Assembly (NCBI GenBank): GCA_900315265.1
Contig: OMYN01000015.1
Location: forward strand, 1 to 43,590
Source: an uncultured Eubacteriales bacterium
Lineage (GTDB): Bacteria; Bacillota; Clostridia; Lachnospirales; Bianqueaceae
Direction: 5' to 3'
DNA: 43,590 nucleotides
The translations under genes were made by a program, and so were the position numbers. The notes beneath the pieces are model-generated. The model had not been told where the DNA came from and made no database searches. It saw only the letters and a list, made by a program, of their open reading frames with translations. Shown in pieces: positions 19,403-28,807 of the stretch. How positions within the stretch are numbered: position 1 is the first letter of the stretch; each line of letters starts with the position of its first letter.

Positions 19403-19792
19403 TTACAGGGTGAAGACGATCAGGATGGCAACGATCAGGGCATAAATGATAGCCGTTTCAATAAAGACCAGACCCAGCATCAAGGCCGTACGGATACTGC
19501 CGGCAGCTTCGGGCTGGCGGGAAATGGACTCGACCGACTTGGAAATGGACATGCCCATGGAGAAGGCGCCGATGCCGGCAACGACAGCGATGGCAACAGC
19601 GGCTGCCCATGCTTTGCCCTTAACGGAACTTGCCTGGGCTGCGGCTGCGGAAACTTCGGTATCGGAAGAAGCTGCCTGGTCTTCGTAAGCGACCGGCTGG
19701 GCTGCTTTGGCCTCTACAGCGGGAAGCAGGGTCGAAAGGCCGATGACCAGAGCCAGAGCAACAAGGATGACACGTTTCATAATGGTTTTCAT
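19403..19792 (-). CDS. atpE: ATP synthase Fo subunit c with signal-peptide-like extension
   Basis: 129 aa instead of the usual 70-90. The start at 19792 has AAGGAGA 10 nt before. Residues 1-32 look like a signal peptide (MKTIMKR, hydrophobic VILVALALVIGLSTLL, then VEAKAA as a possible AxA cleavage site). A polar linker rich in Ala/Ser follows (residues 33-57). The c hairpin begins near residue 58: helix 1 VAIAVVAGIGAFSMG, loop SRQPEA, helix 2 with ion-binding Glu in LVFIETAIIYAL. The Gln that marks sodium-type rings in helix 1 is Met here, so I lean to proton use. Its place between a and b is normal. Confidence 0.9.
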   Translation of the reverse strand: MKTIMKRVILVALALVIGLSTLLPAVEAKAAQPVAYEDQAASSDTEVSAAAAQASSVKGKAWAAAVAIAVVAGIGAFSMGMSISKSVESISRQPEAAGSIRTALMLGLVFIETAIIYALIVAILIVFTL

Positions 19793-19899
19793 AATTAATA
19801 ATTCTCCTTTAAATAGACGATAGGGATCGTCCGTACATTCAAATGTTCAAAGTTCTTCAAAACGCTGAAACATTCAAAACGTTACTGCGCTTGGAAACT

Positions 19900-20754
19900 T
19901 TATGCTGCCGCTTTGACGGTTTTGGCAGCTTTAGTCTTAGTCTTTTTCGGCTTTTTAGGGCTGGGCAGAGACACTTCTCCGTAAAAGACCGTAGTCAGCA
20001 TGGTCAATACATAGGTTTGGATCACGGCATGCATCAAAGTAAACATGACGGCTACCGCTACCGGGATCACAAAACTCAGGCTCAGTGAGTAATACACCAG
20101 TTCGGTTACCAGCATACCGCTCAGAAGCGCACCGAACAGTCGGAAACTCATCGAGATCGGCAGTGAAAACTCCTTCAGTGTCAGGCCGATGCCTTTGACG
20201 TGATTGCCGGCGATGCCGCCCGACATGATGACCCCGTAAGACAGACAGCCAAGGGCAATGGCCGCGTTGATGTCCGACAGCGGAGACGGCAGCGACATGC
20301 TGGCACCGGTGGTTGTTACCGCCTGGATGCCGAAGAGTTCGAACAAAGTCCCGAAGAAAATATAGCTTCCGGCGAAAAATACGTAAGCTCCCAGGAATTT
20401 ATGACGGTGGGGACTGTTCTGTCTGGCCAGACCGTCAGCCAGATCGACCAGGCTCTCCAGGACCATCTGAAATTTACCGGGGACTTCTTTAAAATGCGGG
20501 ATCGCGAAAATACGGATCAGGGCTGCGGCCCCCAAAAGGATCCCTATGATCCACCAGTCGGCGATCACCGAGGGGTTCACCTGCATGCCGAGCGCATTGA
20601 TTTTATTGTGGTCATGAAGGACCCCATCCTTCATAACGTCCTGCAGGGTCTCCGCATTAGGACCCGGCTTGCCCATCAGGGCAATCAGGACCAGCAGGAT
20701 GACCAGCAAGGCTGCCCAGACAATCAGAAACCGTTTCTTTTTCTTCTTGTCCAC
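19900..20754 (-). CDS. atpB: ATP synthase Fo subunit a
   Basis: 284 aa from the GTG at 20754, which follows AAAGGAG; an in-frame ATG at 20784 has only AAGGA directly against it and is less likely. It has about six membrane segments, with the essential Arg in the FRLFGALLSGML helix and the family LPSPLSDINAAIALG segment. It forms the two proton half-channels against the c-ring. The C-terminus is a Lys/Ala tail (PKKPKKTKTKAAKTVKAAA) that is not usual. It is first in the operon; no atpI is seen upstream. Confidence 0.92.
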   Translation of the reverse strand: MDKKKKKRFLIVWAALLVILLVLIALMGKPGPNAETLQDVMKDGVLHDHNKINALGMQVNPSVIADWWIIGILLGAAALIRIFAIPHFKEVPGKFQMVLESLVDLADGLARQNSPHRHKFLGAYVFFAGSYIFFGTLFELFGIQAVTTTGASMSLPSPLSDINAAIALGCLSYGVIMSGGIAGNHVKGIGLTLKEFSLPISMSFRLFGALLSGMLVTELVYYSLSLSFVIPVAVAVMFTLMHAVIQTYVLTMLTTVFYGEVSLPSPKKPKKTKTKAAKTVKAAA

Positions 20755-20791
20755 AGTCTGTATCACTCCTTTCAGAGAAATCATTCCTTGC

Positions 20792-20827
20792 TAATAACAT
20801 TCATTTTGAATTTAGCGTATGTTATTA
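20792..20827. promoter_or_regulatory. Inverted repeat in the ATP synthase operon leader
   Basis: TAATAACAT and ATGTTATTA are perfect 9-bp arms 18 nt apart, just upstream of atpB. On the minus strand a TATAAT-like box (TGTATAATAACA) overlaps the far arm. This fits an operator or a 5' UTR hairpin of the atp operon. Confidence 0.45.
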
Positions 20828-20914
20828 TACACTATCTTTCAAAAAGAAAACAGCCAAAGCTCAAAGCTGTTGAAGGTCAAAAACTTGTGCTATTAGACAG
20901 AGTTATTGATTAAG

Positions 20915-20944
20915 TTGATTTTCAATATATAAAATACGTATAAT
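20915..20944 (+). promoter_or_regulatory. Promoter of the MATE gene
   Basis: TTGATT (20915-20920), an 18-bp spacer and TATAAT (20939-20944) lie 45 bp before the MATE start. Confidence 0.55.
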
Positions 20945-20989
20945 AAAATAAATGATTGAAAAATCTGCAGCTGGATAAGGACACTCTCT

Positions 20990-22333
20990 ATGGAAAACGA
21001 ATTATTTGAAAAGGCACCGATACACAAAGCCTACCTGAAGCTGGCCATGCCGGTCGTGTTAGGTATGGTCGTCAGCCTGGTCTATAACATGGTCGACACC
21101 TGGTTCATCGCCCGGACCGGCGATACCAGCCTGGTTGCCGGCGTTTCTTTGTGTGCGCCTGTCTTCTCACTGATGCTGGCTTTCGGCGATATTTTCGGCC
21201 TTGGCGCCAGCTCGGTCATCTCCCGTCTGTTCGGGGCCAGGCAGTATGAGGAATCGTCCCATGTGCATGCTTTTTCCTTTTACACGGCGCTTGGCTGGAG
21301 CCTTGTCTGCGCGCTTGTCATGTTTGTCTTTAAGAATCCGATCCTAAGGCTGCTTGGCGCCAAGGAGGATACCTTTGCCAGCGCCTCCGCCTATTACACC
21401 TGGCTGGCTGTCGGAGCCCCGGCCATCATCCTGTCCCTGGTCCCCAACAATACCCTCCGCACCGAGGGGCTGGCTTTTCCGGCCATGATCGGCACCATCA
21501 TCGGATCGGTCCTCAACATCATCCTGGATCCTATTTTTATCTTTACCTTAGGCCTTGGAGCAGCCGGCGCTGCCATCGCCACCGTCCTGAGTAATGCCGT
21601 GACCGTTATCCTATATATCGTGGTACTGCTAAAAAAGAGCAAAAACCTTTCGATTAAACTTTCCGATTATAAGGCAAGCGCTTCCGATATAGGCCAGCTG
21701 TTTGCCATCGGGCTTCCTGCTTCCATCACCAACCTCATGCAGAGCTTCGCCATCATGATGACCAACCGCTATCTTTTGCCTTACGGTACGGACAAGATCG
21801 CTGCCTTAGGGATCGCTATGAAGGTCAATATGATCGTCATGCTGACCATGGTTGGTTTCGCCTTCGGCGGGCAGCCCCTATACGGCTACAGTTATGGGGC
21901 TGGGAATACGGACCGTTTGAAAAAGACCCTGCGCTTTGCCCTGACCGTGGAACTGACCTTTTCCGTGGTCATGACAGCTTTGTTTATCCTGCTGGCGCCG
22001 GGCATCATCCGCATCTTTATCAAAGACCCGGCTGTCGTATCATCCGGTACCCAGATTTTGAGAGCTTTAGTTGTGTCAATGCCTTTGATGGGTGTGATCC
22101 TGGTGCTGACTACCCTCTTCCAGTCTGCCGGCAAAGCCCTTCCCGCCTTTATCCTGTCCCTCAGCCGTCAGGGACTTGTTCTTCTGCTCATGCTGATCCT
22201 TCTGTCCGCCCTCTTCGGCTATTACGGAGTGATTTATGCCCAGGCAGCCTCGGATCTGATCACCTGCCTGATCTCCGTGATCCTGACAAAAACCAGCCAT
22301 GTGTTCACAAAGCCTGCTCTGAAAAGCACCTGA
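20990..22333 (+). CDS. MATE family multidrug efflux transporter
   Basis: 447 aa with about 12 hydrophobic segments in two related halves, the MATE layout. Typical pieces are LAMPVVLGMVVSLVYNMVDTWFIA, VSLCAPVFSLMLAFGDIFGLGASSVISRLFGA and, in the second half, GLPASITNLMQSF and GFAFGGQPLYGYSYGA. Such proteins export cationic drugs or metabolites using a sodium or proton gradient. It is divergent from the atp operon and has its own promoter; the substrate cannot be told. Confidence 0.92.
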   Translation: MENELFEKAPIHKAYLKLAMPVVLGMVVSLVYNMVDTWFIARTGDTSLVAGVSLCAPVFSLMLAFGDIFGLGASSVISRLFGARQYEESSHVHAFSFYTALGWSLVCALVMFVFKNPILRLLGAKEDTFASASAYYTWLAVGAPAIILSLVPNNTLRTEGLAFPAMIGTIIGSVLNIILDPIFIFTLGLGAAGAAIATVLSNAVTVILYIVVLLKKSKNLSIKLSDYKASASDIGQLFAIGLPASITNLMQSFAIMMTNRYLLPYGTDKIAALGIAMKVNMIVMLTMVGFAFGGQPLYGYSYGAGNTDRLKKTLRFALTVELTFSVVMTALFILLAPGIIRIFIKDPAVVSSGTQILRALVVSMPLMGVILVLTTLFQSAGKALPAFILSLSRQGLVLLLMLILLSALFGYYGVIYAQAASDLITCLISVILTKTSHVFTKPALKST

Positions 22334-22439
22334 CGGGATAGATAGCTTCTGATTTGAATTCTGCGACATTGACAAATACTCATGAAAGTACCCATGAAAA
22401 GACCTATGAAAAATGATATACTGACCAAAAGGAGGCAAT

Positions 22440-22505
22440 ATGGACAAATATCAACCACACTTTTCGATCAGCAATGAAATGCTGCAGATGTTTATTTTAT
22501 TGTAA
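22440..22505 (+). pseudogene. Truncated Fic-like N-terminal remnant
   Basis: The frame has a strong AGGAGG ribosome site and a TATACT box (22418 region) but encodes only 21 residues: MDKYQPHFSISNEMLQMFILL. Its opening resembles the N-termini of Fic/DOC adenylyltransferases (M.Y.PPF.IT..il.lv). The frame ends in a stop just before a terminator hairpin. I read it as a gene start left after deletion of the rest. It could instead be a real small peptide. Confidence 0.4.
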
Positions 22506-22510
22506 CGAAA

Positions 22511-22547
22511 AAGACCTTTTCGATATCCTTCGAAAAGGTCTTCTTTT
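22511..22547. terminator. Bidirectional terminator
   Basis: AAGACCTTTTCG and CGAAAAGGTCTT form a perfect 12-bp stem with an 8-nt loop. On the plus strand CTTTT follows; on the minus strand TTTTTCG follows. It ends tRNA-Ala transcription on the minus strand. Confidence 0.8.
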
Positions 22548-22555
22548 ACTGTAAG

Positions 22556-22628
<73 letters not shown>

Positions 22629-22642
22629 AGCAGAACGGTATT

Positions 22643-22671
22643 ATCTTACCAGACACCTGCGCTTCTGTCAA
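22643..22671 (-). promoter_or_regulatory. Promoter of tRNA-Ala
   Basis: On the minus strand TTGACA, a 17-bp spacer and TAAGAT end 14 bp before the tRNA 5' end. The -35 box lies in the first of two 26-bp repeats. Confidence 0.75.
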
Positions 22672-22719
22672 CGAAAACTTTCAAAGAAACGGCTCAACGT
22701 AAACTTTCAAAGAAACGGC
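22668..22719. repeat. 26-bp tandem duplication upstream of tRNA-Ala
   Basis: TCAACGAAAACTTTCAAAGA (then AACGGC) at 22668-22693 is repeated with one change at 22694-22719, and a third copy starts (TCAACG). It fills the gap between the tRNA promoter and the acetyltransferase stop. Confidence 0.75.
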
Positions 22720-22729
22720 TCAACGGGAT

Positions 22730-23377
22730 TTAATGATCCCGATGATAGCGCGGATCTGTCCAGTCGTTCCAGTCGATCTTTTTGTCCCGGAAATAGTAAA
22801 TGTCATCCCTATCGCTGATGGGACGCAGCAGCCGGCAGGGCACACCCACAGCGACCACGTTGGCAGGGATATCTTTGGTAACGACCGAGCCGGCTCCGAT
22901 GACGCTGTTTTTGCCGATGGTGACTCCCGGCAGGATCACGACGTTGGCTCCGATCCAGACATTATCTTCGATGTGGATGGGCTGATTGCTCTGGATCCCA
23001 TAATAACGGAGATTGGGCTGGACGGGATGACCGGCCGTGGTCAGGGTCACATTGGGGCCGAACATGACATGGCTGCCTACGACGATCTCGCCGTCATCGA
23101 CCATAGTCAGGTTAAAGTTTACGTAGACGTAATCTCCGAAGGTGCAGAAGCGGCCTGCCCAATTGGCATGAAGGGGCGGCTCTATATAACAGCCCTTGCC
23201 GATCTTTTTAAACATCTTTGTCAGCAGTTCCTGCCTTTTTTCCGTATCCAGCGGACTGGTGACGTTGTACTCGTTCTGCAGCAGCAGGCACTGGGCCTGC
23301 AGTCTGGCTGCTTCCGGATCGGTTGGCTCATATAATTCTCCCGTACTCATCCGGGCTTTCTGTGTATTTTCCGACAT
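22730..23377 (-). CDS. Sugar O-acetyltransferase (Maa/LacA family)
   Basis: 215 aa. The N-terminal helical cap (LQAQCLLLQNEYNVTSPLD, RQELLTKMFKKIG) is followed by a left-handed beta helix of hexapeptide repeats (GEIVVGSHVMFGPNV, VWIGANVVILPGVTIGKNSVIGAGSVVTKDIP). The catalytic His is in TTAGHPV. It moves acetyl from acetyl-CoA to a sugar hydroxyl; the maltose, galactoside or nodulation type cannot be separated by eye. It stands alone between tRNA-Ala and the adhesin gene. Confidence 0.9.
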   Translation of the reverse strand: MSENTQKARMSTGELYEPTDPEAARLQAQCLLLQNEYNVTSPLDTEKRQELLTKMFKKIGKGCYIEPPLHANWAGRFCTFGDYVYVNFNLTMVDDGEIVVGSHVMFGPNVTLTTAGHPVQPNLRYYGIQSNQPIHIEDNVWIGANVVILPGVTIGKNSVIGAGSVVTKDIPANVVAVGVPCRLLRPISDRDDIYYFRDKKIDWNDWTDPRYHRDH

Positions 23378-23424
23378 GACCTTTCTCCTGATGTTCTTAT
23401 AATAATAAGTAATATTATAAAAAA

Positions 23425-26400
23425 TTATACCACTATTTTCGAGTGTTTTTTTCTGTTCAGGATAAAGAGGAACAGGACACCTGCCGCCAGCATGGCCCCT
23501 CCCGCACGATAAGCAAAGGTTCCGGGCCCGCCGGTAAACGGCAGCTCAAAGCCTTCCTCAACATTTTTAAGGGTCTGCCCGTTACCGATCCCGCATCCTG
23601 GTCGGCCAGGCCGTTTCCTGCTGAATCAGCATATTCCGTCCTGTAGCCATCCACTTTGACCTCGGTCAGCAAGTAGCTGTACTCATTGCCGCTGCTGTCG
23701 GCATAAGGAAGGTTCTGGAACTCGAAATTAAAGGTCCCTTCTCCGCTGCCGGTCACCAGAGCATAAGAAGAGATTTCCGCTTCCCCTGTCACCGGCGACT
23801 CTTCTGCTGTAAAGGATCCGTCCCCATTCTTTGTGATCACAAACCGGGAAGCGATCTTTTCCCCGCCGGAGCTTTTTCCCGTCAGAATGACCGTAATGTC
23901 CTTCTGCCAATCACTCTTAACGGTTCCATCAGTCCCGATCCACTGTTTATTGAAGGCAAAGGAGGTATACTGCACCAGATGGTCACTCTTATTGGTAACC
24001 GTAATGGTGCCCTTTTCGATACCGTCGTTGTTGACAGCGGTGGTGGTGAATCCGGCGACTGCCTCTTCCTTTACGTAGTAATAATATTTGTTTCCAGCCT
24101 CATCCTGAGCCGGCAGGTCGACCCAGGTGTGGCTCCAGTTGCTATCGGACGTAAGCGTTTCTTCCGGATAGGTGTTCCCGTCTGCATCCTTGGCCCGTTC
24201 ATCTATGGTGGTGCCGCTGTGCGTATACTTCCTCCACAGAGTCACCTTCGCCGTCTTGCTGGGATCGTTCAGATCCTTGTTGTCTGCGTTCAGCCAGACT
24301 TTATGGACAGTGATCGCTTTCATTTCATTGGGCACGAACATAGTCCCGCTGGACCGCACAAACTGTATCTGACTTTCCAGGTTGCTGTCGCTGGCGGAAG
24401 AAGCCATGTAAATGTCGTGGTCGCTCTTACTCTCGTTGCCGACCGGCACCCACATAAAGTAGTACGGAGTCGAACTTAACTGATATCCTTTAGCTTTATT
24501 GGCATCCCCCACGTCGACCTCCGTCAGCCGGTACAGGGTCCCGGTCTCCAGGCCGTCGTCCCGCTTGGAGAAGAACAGCTGACCGCTGGCATCCGTGGTC
24601 AGCGAATGAGTCCGAGGCGTTACCCCTACCCACTTATCCGAAGCAGAAGAATCATACTTTTCAAGCTTGAATGTGACTCCGTTCAACAATATTTTATTAT
24701 TGTCCGCGTCCACCTTATAGACGTACATCTCCTGGCGGACGACGCCCGCTCCGGTATTGGTGGTCGATACCTTTAGTCCCTTGTCATCGGTTTTGACTCC
24801 CAGACCCTGCAGCGATGCCGCATTGGTAACGGTGGGATCAGACTCTCCCAGCACAAAAGAATACTGATAGCTGACCACACAGGCAAGAGCGTCCGGCAGC
24901 GTGATCGTCAATTTATTGGTCTTCGTGTCGTAGGTGTACGAGTAACGGTTAGGATCCAGCTTAGCCCCTTTATTATGGGGCTTGGAAGCGTCAAAGGCAT
25001 ACACGTTCAGGCTCTCTGCCACAAAGTAGGGATCGTATCCTTTTTATCAACGGATAAAGTATCTTCCAGGGTTACCGTGTCCCCGCTTTGGTTCAGATCC
25101 TCCCCCTTGGGATTGACCGTAACGTTGTAATCGATGACGGCTGCGCCATTGCTATTGGACAAAAGCTGAGCCTGCTTATCCAGCGTTTTTACGACATGGT
25201 CGACTTCCGTCTTATTGAAAATAGAGACATTATTAAACGTCACTTCATTCTCGTAAACTTTTGAGGAATGATTCTGGTCCTGCCAGAAAGCCTGGTCCTT
25301 GATCGAAGCGGAATAAGTGATATCGATCTTGTCGCCGGGCTGGTAGCTGTACTTGACCGGATTATACTGGTCTTGTTGATATTGTCCTTTTCGAATGGTA
25401 AAAACAACTTTTGTACGGCCGTCCGACATGGTTTCCGGGGACGTATGGCTGAAATAATCATTTACGTCCAGCCGGGAATTATTAAGGGTGTCGCTGTCGT
25501 AAGACTCCAGATAAAAGCTGGCGTGCAGGGACGACTCATCGATGGTAAGGCCTGCCGGCAGGATATCCGTCAGTGTCAGCTGGTCCCCGGCATCTTCCGG
25601 AACGGTAAAGATGATGCGGTAATAGATCTTACCGTCCTTGTACTGGACCTTGGTCCCCGCCTCCGAAAAGCTGTCATGACCTCCGTCGGCCGAGGGTTCC
25701 TTTACGAAATCTTTTTCCGTTCTGGGTTTTTTATATTCGTAATATGCACTTGTATTATGGCCGGGAATGGCCGCTGCGTTCTTGAACCGCCAGGTTGTCT
25801 TATCGGCCTGATCCGAATAATCGGCGTAGGAACTGTAATAATAGGTAAGGTTCTGGGCGCCGCTGATTTTGTTCAGCGCCGGATCTTTGAATACGACCCT
25901 GAAGCCGTAGATAGGATCCTCCGACTGATCGTCGGCGGCAATAACCGTCCCGTCAAGTTTCTGGACGTCATAATCCGTCCCTCTGACCAGAGTATCCCCG
26001 TAGCCATTGTTTCCCAGGCCGCTGCCCAGGTAGGGAGTAAAACTCAGGGTAGCATTCAACTGCTTTGCTGTCGTATAATGATTGCCTTCCAGTTCACTGC
26101 CGTCGCAGCTGGTGGTCATGGTATCATCAAAGGTCAGCTTGGACAGGTCGGACGAGTAATACCTGCTATCCGGCAGTTCGATATAACCGCCCCACGGAAT
26201 GGTAAAGACGCTCCCATCGGAAGTGATGGAATTCGTATAGACCGTCTTTTCTACGGTAAATCCCTTAATGGTCCCTGTCCCGCTGGTCCCGTTTTGGTAT
26301 GTTTTCGTTCCGCCGCCGGGCGTATCATACACCGTATTGTTGACGGTTACTGAGCTTCCGGCATCCCCTTCGGGATAATCCGTTGTATAGGTGATGGTAT

Positions 26401-27823
26401 ACTGGCCGTCGGTCGATCCGGACGGAAACGTAAAGTTGCCGTTTTCATCCACGGTTACGGTAAAATCAGCCCCACCGTCGGTGGGATGGACCGTAAAGGA
26501 AGACGGGAGAGTCAGACTACTCCCGGAATCGGTCTTGATAACGTCCCGGAACGTATCCCTACTGAGGTCATGGCCGTCCGGATTGTTGATCGTAATGGTC
26601 CACGTGAATTTTCCGGTCGTATCGTTGCTGCTGACCGTTTTGGTCAGGTAAGGTTCCCGGCTGGTGATGGTGACCGTGTTGCTCCACTGGTTTTCTGCTT
26701 CCGCCTGGTTGCTAATAGTCCTTCTGCCTCCGGGGCCTTCCGCGTATCCATTTGCATCGTCGACCGTCACGTCATAACAGATTTTATAGGATCCTCCCGC
26801 AGCCAGTTCAGGCAGATCATCGATGGTCCAGTCATTGGAACCGCTGCTGTGGGAAAAATCGTAGGTCCCCAGCACATTGCCGTTGTTGTCATAAACGGTA
26901 GCTTTTGAAACCCTAATGTGATCGGGATAGATATCGGTAATACGATCATCGAAGCGATAAGTCCTGCCCGAGCCGTTGGTCGAGCTGGCAACTACGGTAT
27001 AATGATAGATGTTTTTATCGTTTTCGTCCTGACTGCCGCTTTTCTGAAGCGACACATCATGGTTTTCTTCCTGCGTCTTGGGATTGACAGTGATGGTGGT
27101 TTTACCCCCGATCGTGTAAGTGTCACTGCCGGAACTGTTGGTGTCGTGGACGAAACCTTCCAGTGTGATATACCCGTCGAACCCTTTGGAAGTATCAAAA
27201 TCGGAATTCAGCGTGATCGTAACGGTCCCGTCTCCGGAAACCGTATAGGTACCTGCATCTACTCCTCCGGACGTAAGCACATGGCCGCTGCTTCCTTCCA
27301 GAAGGGACAGGCCCGTCAGGTTGGTGCCTGCGCCGTTGATCTTAAAAGTAAGAACCGCTCCCGAAGGATATTTGCCGCTGTCTGCGCCGTAAATGATCTT
27401 AATACGGACCTTGTCGCCATCCGTAAATTCGGTCGAATCCTGCCATTCGCCGTTGACATTTTTCTGAACGACAATATTAGAAATAATGTCTGACATATCA
27501 TAGGTGCCGCCGGAGGGGTCCGTACCGTTCCCGGTATTGGCCGGCAGTTTGGCCGGACTCTGTTGAGGCTCACCTTCTTCTGCGGTGTTTTGGGAAGCTG
27601 TATTTACGGAGTCTGTGATTTCAGAATCTGTATTATCGGAATCTGTATTACCGGAATCTATATCTTCGGAATCTGTATTTCCGAGATCAGTATTTTTGGA
27701 ATTTGTATTTACGGAATCTTCGGCAGCTGATTCTTCCGCTGCTATGTCGGTAGACTTCATCATTCCGGTACAGGTCAACGTAATCATAATCGCTATCGCA
27801 ACGGCCACGGCTCTTGTTATCAT
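23425..27823 (-). pseudogene. LPXTG-anchored Cna-B type surface adhesin, two frameshifts
   Basis: One long gene of about 1466 codons split into three frames. Frame 1 (27823-25007) has a signal peptide (MITRAVAVAIAIMITLTC), a low-complexity stalk of NTDS repeats, then adhesin domains with DxxD/TVTV-type strands. Frame 2 (25022-23580) continues with several Cna-B repeats (YVYKVDADNNKILLNGVTFKLEK, ITVHKVWLNAD, YYYVKEEAVAGF). Frame 3 (about 23580-23425) gives LPFTG (23530-23544), a hydrophobic helix and NRKKHSKIVV, a sortase anchor. A single missing base near GGG 25029-25031 and another near CCC 23578-23580 (plus-strand runs) would restore one frame. The N-terminus may also start further up (ATG 27912, out of frame). 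Pseudogene, phase variation or sequencing error cannot be separated here. No sortase gene is in the window. Confidence 0.75.
27597..27715 (-). repeat. 15-bp coding repeats for the NTDS stalk
   Basis: Degenerate units of about 15 bp encode NTDSx five-residue repeats in the adhesin's N-terminal stalk, about eight copies. The unit is a multiple of three, so copy changes keep the frame. Confidence 0.65.
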
Positions 27824-28358
27824 CTTTCTTCTTCGCCAGGAATGGTTCTTGTTATGAATGCGCCGCTGGTTATTCTCTGCTCAGTATGTGTCTTTTGATC
27901 TGATACTCGCATAGAATTACCTCTTGTTTTCAATATAATTGATTCAGCCCAATGGAGGTCCGTTCAGCTTGTAAGTTCCGTCACTTTTATGTAGAAAAAT
28001 CCTTTGGCCGGCCAAAACCTCCAACCTTAACTCAGCTGCGGCCGGTTTCCCCATTTGCCGAACTTGTTGTTTCCTTTTGTTTTCCTGCATGTCCGTTCAA
28101 TCGATACAAAATCACCGGAAAGGCAAGAAAAACAGATGAATGATCATCTGCCTGCATCTACAAAATATATAGTTGTATCCCTGCCTCCGATAATAAAATA
28201 TTATATTCTTTACCGGTCACGCAGGCAAGTCTTTGAAAATATTTTCTACGTGTTTTAATATGTTTCAATATTTTTTAAACTATTTTTAACAACATTGCCG
28301 TTTGCATAGAGGACTTTTGAACTGAATTTCTCTTCTTTTCAACTTTGTATATGCCACT

Positions 28359-28396
28359 GGCGGATAATAGCAATAATGGGGGTTGTATTATCTGCC
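28359..28396. repeat. 38-nt imperfect palindrome, copy 3
   Basis: It starts GGCGGATAATA and ends TATTATCTGCC, giving 11-bp arms with one wobble around 16 nt. The same length and arms occur at 116-153 and 179-216, 28 kb away. Confidence 0.6.
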
Positions 28397-28494
28397 AATC
28401 TACAGCCCTCATCAACAAACATTTGACTACCGCCCTCAACCATGGTACTATTGCTATGTTCTGAACACAATTACATGGCGCCTGCAACTGACGG

Positions 28495-28675
28495 TAGACA
28501 GAGATCCTGTATAACAGTTCGATGATTGTTCAATGACTGTTCGATGACAGCTCTCTGTTAGGTGGATCACCACCGGGAAGCAGGAAGCCTTACGCTGTTC
28601 CGCTTTGCTGCGGCAGCCGTCGACCGTCTGGGCGCACCGCACAAAACAGGTTTTGTTTTGCCGCGATGCTTTTTT
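28495..28675 (+). promoter_or_regulatory. Probable ZTP (pfl) riboswitch with intrinsic terminator
   Basis: GGTGGATCACCACC then GGGAAGC (28561-28580) match the pfl-motif hairpin and its following GGGAAG-type junction. After a variable linker comes GCCGTCGACCGTCTGGGCG (28616-28634), the conserved 3' pseudoknot half of ZTP aptamers (CCGUCUGGGC). A hairpin CAAAAC/GTTTTG and a T6 run (28670-28675) follow as a terminator. The purine pair purO-purH downstream is a standard target, because ZTP signals lack of 10-formyl-THF. I cannot fix the 5' edge and did not find a clean outer stem. Confidence 0.6.
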
Positions 28676-28684
28676 ATTGTCATG

Positions 28685-28787
28685 AGATTTCATATAGGTA
28701 CGACCTTATATGCATGACGGTTTCACATGCATGAGGCTCACTTGCCTGACGCCCTCGTATGCATAAGGTCACCTATCCATGAAATCC
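28685..28787 (+). repeat. Long imperfect hairpin before purO
   Basis: GATTTCAT, ATAGGT, GACCTTAT and GCAT on the left pair in order with ATGC, ATAAGGTC, ACCTAT and ATGAAATC on the right, a stem of about 28 bp with small bulges. It ends 20 nt before the purO start, so it could affect translation. It is separate from the terminator at 28675. Confidence 0.55.
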
Positions 28788-28807
28788 CATAAGAAGGAGG
28801 TTCTTTT

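Larger units (their letters stand above)
27824..28807. other. 984-bp non-coding stretch between adhesin and purO
   Basis: The left end holds the adhesin leader (minus strand). It then contains a 38-nt palindrome (28359-28396), a probable ZTP riboswitch with terminator (about 28490-28675) and a long hairpin (28685-28787), each listed. Short frames at 27952-28258 have no ribosome site and look random. Confidence 0.6.

Noticed and set aside
19403-19792. Sodium-specific c-ring
   Set aside because: Helix 2 has ET...Y similar to sodium types, but the helix 1 Gln is Met. The evidence is insufficient and leans to protons.
27952-28258. Small proteins in the adhesin-purO gap
   Set aside because: No ribosome sites, no domain, and overlapping frames of random composition.
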